The translations under genes and the position numbers were made by a program. This document shows, in pieces, positions 63,909 through 64,000 of a stretch of DNA of 64,000 bases. Each line of letters opens with the position of its first letter. The stretch's first letter is position 1. The DNA comes from Atrichornis clamosus (taxonomy: Eukaryota; Chordata; Aves; Passeriformes; Menuridae): assembly GCA_013400975.1 (NCBI GenBank), contig WBMZ01006351.1, forward strand, positions 35,587 to 99,586, in the 5' to 3' direction. The notes beneath the pieces were generated by a model. The model was not told the DNA's origin. It searched no databases and saw only the letters and a list, made by a program, of their open reading frames with translations.

Positions 63909-64000
63909 AACACCCGCCCGCGGGGAGGCGGCGCGGAGCCGGACCTGGCACTGCCGCACCCCCGACACGGAGTCGGAGCTGCCGCCGCCGCCGCCGCCGC
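63909..64000 (-). promoter_or_regulatory. LRP12: LRP12 5' UTR (partial) with GGC repeat
   Basis: The 92 visible bases upstream of the LRP12 ATG are GC-rich, contain no ATG, and have no stop codon in the LRP12 frame. From 63981 to the window edge the + strand reads six GCC units plus GC, i.e. a GGC/CGG tract in the mRNA, starting about 73 bases before the ATG. Its full length and the transcription start are beyond 64000. The human LRP12 5' UTR carries a CGG repeat whose expansion causes oculopharyngodistal myopathy type 1. Confidence 0.85.

Larger units (their letters stand above)
12404..64000 (-). other. LRP12: LRP12 gene (7 coding exons, 857 residues; 5' UTR runs off the right edge)
   Basis: LRP12 (ST7) is a type I plasma-membrane and endosomal receptor of the LRP3/LRP10/LRP12 branch. 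Joining 63908-63830, 34615-34559, 27540-27405, 25960-25758, 21200-20099, 19271-19139 and 15606-14743 gives 2574 nt with every junction in frame: 857 residues, against 859 in human. Domain order: signal peptide 1-32, CUB1 from Cys47 to about 159, LDL-A1 166-200, LDL-A2 214-253, CUB2 258-371, LDL-A3 374-409, LDL-A4 412-447, LDL-A5 450-484, transmembrane helix about 492-513, cytoplasmic tail 514-857. The human tail has been reported to bind RACK1, MIBP and SARA. The tail contains PPSY (545-548) and a near-terminal DEALL (851-855). All introns are GT-AG. The CpG-island promoter suggests broad expression. Confidence 0.98.
63236..64000. promoter_or_regulatory. LRP12: CpG island over LRP12 exon 1
   Basis: CpG and GC density rise sharply in this stretch compared with the AT-rich intron to its left. 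The densest parts are 63236-63300 and 63610-64000, and the island covers exon 1 and the 5' UTR and leaves the window. No TATA box is seen in the visible part. It is interrupted by an A/C-rich low-complexity tract at 63545-63605. This is a typical housekeeping-style promoter configuration; the exact start site cannot be placed. Confidence 0.75.

Noticed and set aside
63507..63968. Open frame of 153 codons from a GTG, covering LRP12 exon 1 and running into intron 1
   Set aside because: It starts at a GTG in the 5' UTR and reads through the GTAGGT splice donor at 63829. Only 63830-63908 resembles LRP12.
1..64000. CRISPR arrays, tRNA or rRNA genes
   Set aside because: No regularly spaced repeats of CRISPR type, no cloverleaf-forming tRNA box A/B pairs, and no rRNA-like stretches were noticed by eye. 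The genome is a vertebrate one.

Overview
This is a stretch of vertebrate nuclear DNA, almost certainly from a bird. It is AT-rich and intron-rich, and two genes in it encode proteins very close to their mammalian orthologues. The interspersed repeats are typical of birds: 3' ends of CR1 LINEs and LTRs of avian endogenous retroviruses. No bacterial genes, CRISPR arrays, rRNA or tRNA genes were recognised.

Layout. Both genes lie on the minus strand, head to tail, in the same order as the human DPYS-LRP12 neighbourhood as I recall it. Positions 1-4455 hold the 5' end of DPYS (dihydropyrimidinase): coding exon 1 (4186-4455) and exon 2 (1580-1738), with the rest off the left edge. Positions 4456 to about 12400 are intergenic, with a GC-richer block next to DPYS and an avian ERV LTR at about 7217-7789. 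From about 12400 to 64000 lies the whole coding part of LRP12 (LDL-receptor-related protein 12, also called ST7): seven coding exons whose reading phases all join without a break into an 857-residue type I membrane protein. The order is 5' UTR with a GGC (CGG) repeat in a CpG island at the right edge, signal-peptide exon 1, a 29.2-kb intron 1, a 57-nt cassette exon 2, CUB exons 3-4, the large ectodomain/TM exon 5, tail exons 6-7, and an AT-rich 3' UTR.

How the genes relate. DPYS is a cytosolic enzyme of pyrimidine catabolism and LRP12 is a membrane receptor. They are neighbours by synteny, not by pathway.

Most notable points: (1) the GGC tract in the LRP12 5' UTR corresponds to the repeat whose expansion in humans causes oculopharyngodistal myopathy, and here its polyglycine frame is open into the LRP12 start codon; (2) cassette exon 2 carries the predicted signal-peptidase site; (3) a solo ERV LTR in intron 1 keeps a perfect 5-bp target-site duplication; (4) a single N at 426 is flanked by an identical 27-bp sequence on both sides, the mark of an unmerged assembly join. 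I found no convincing evidence of a wholly new biological system.
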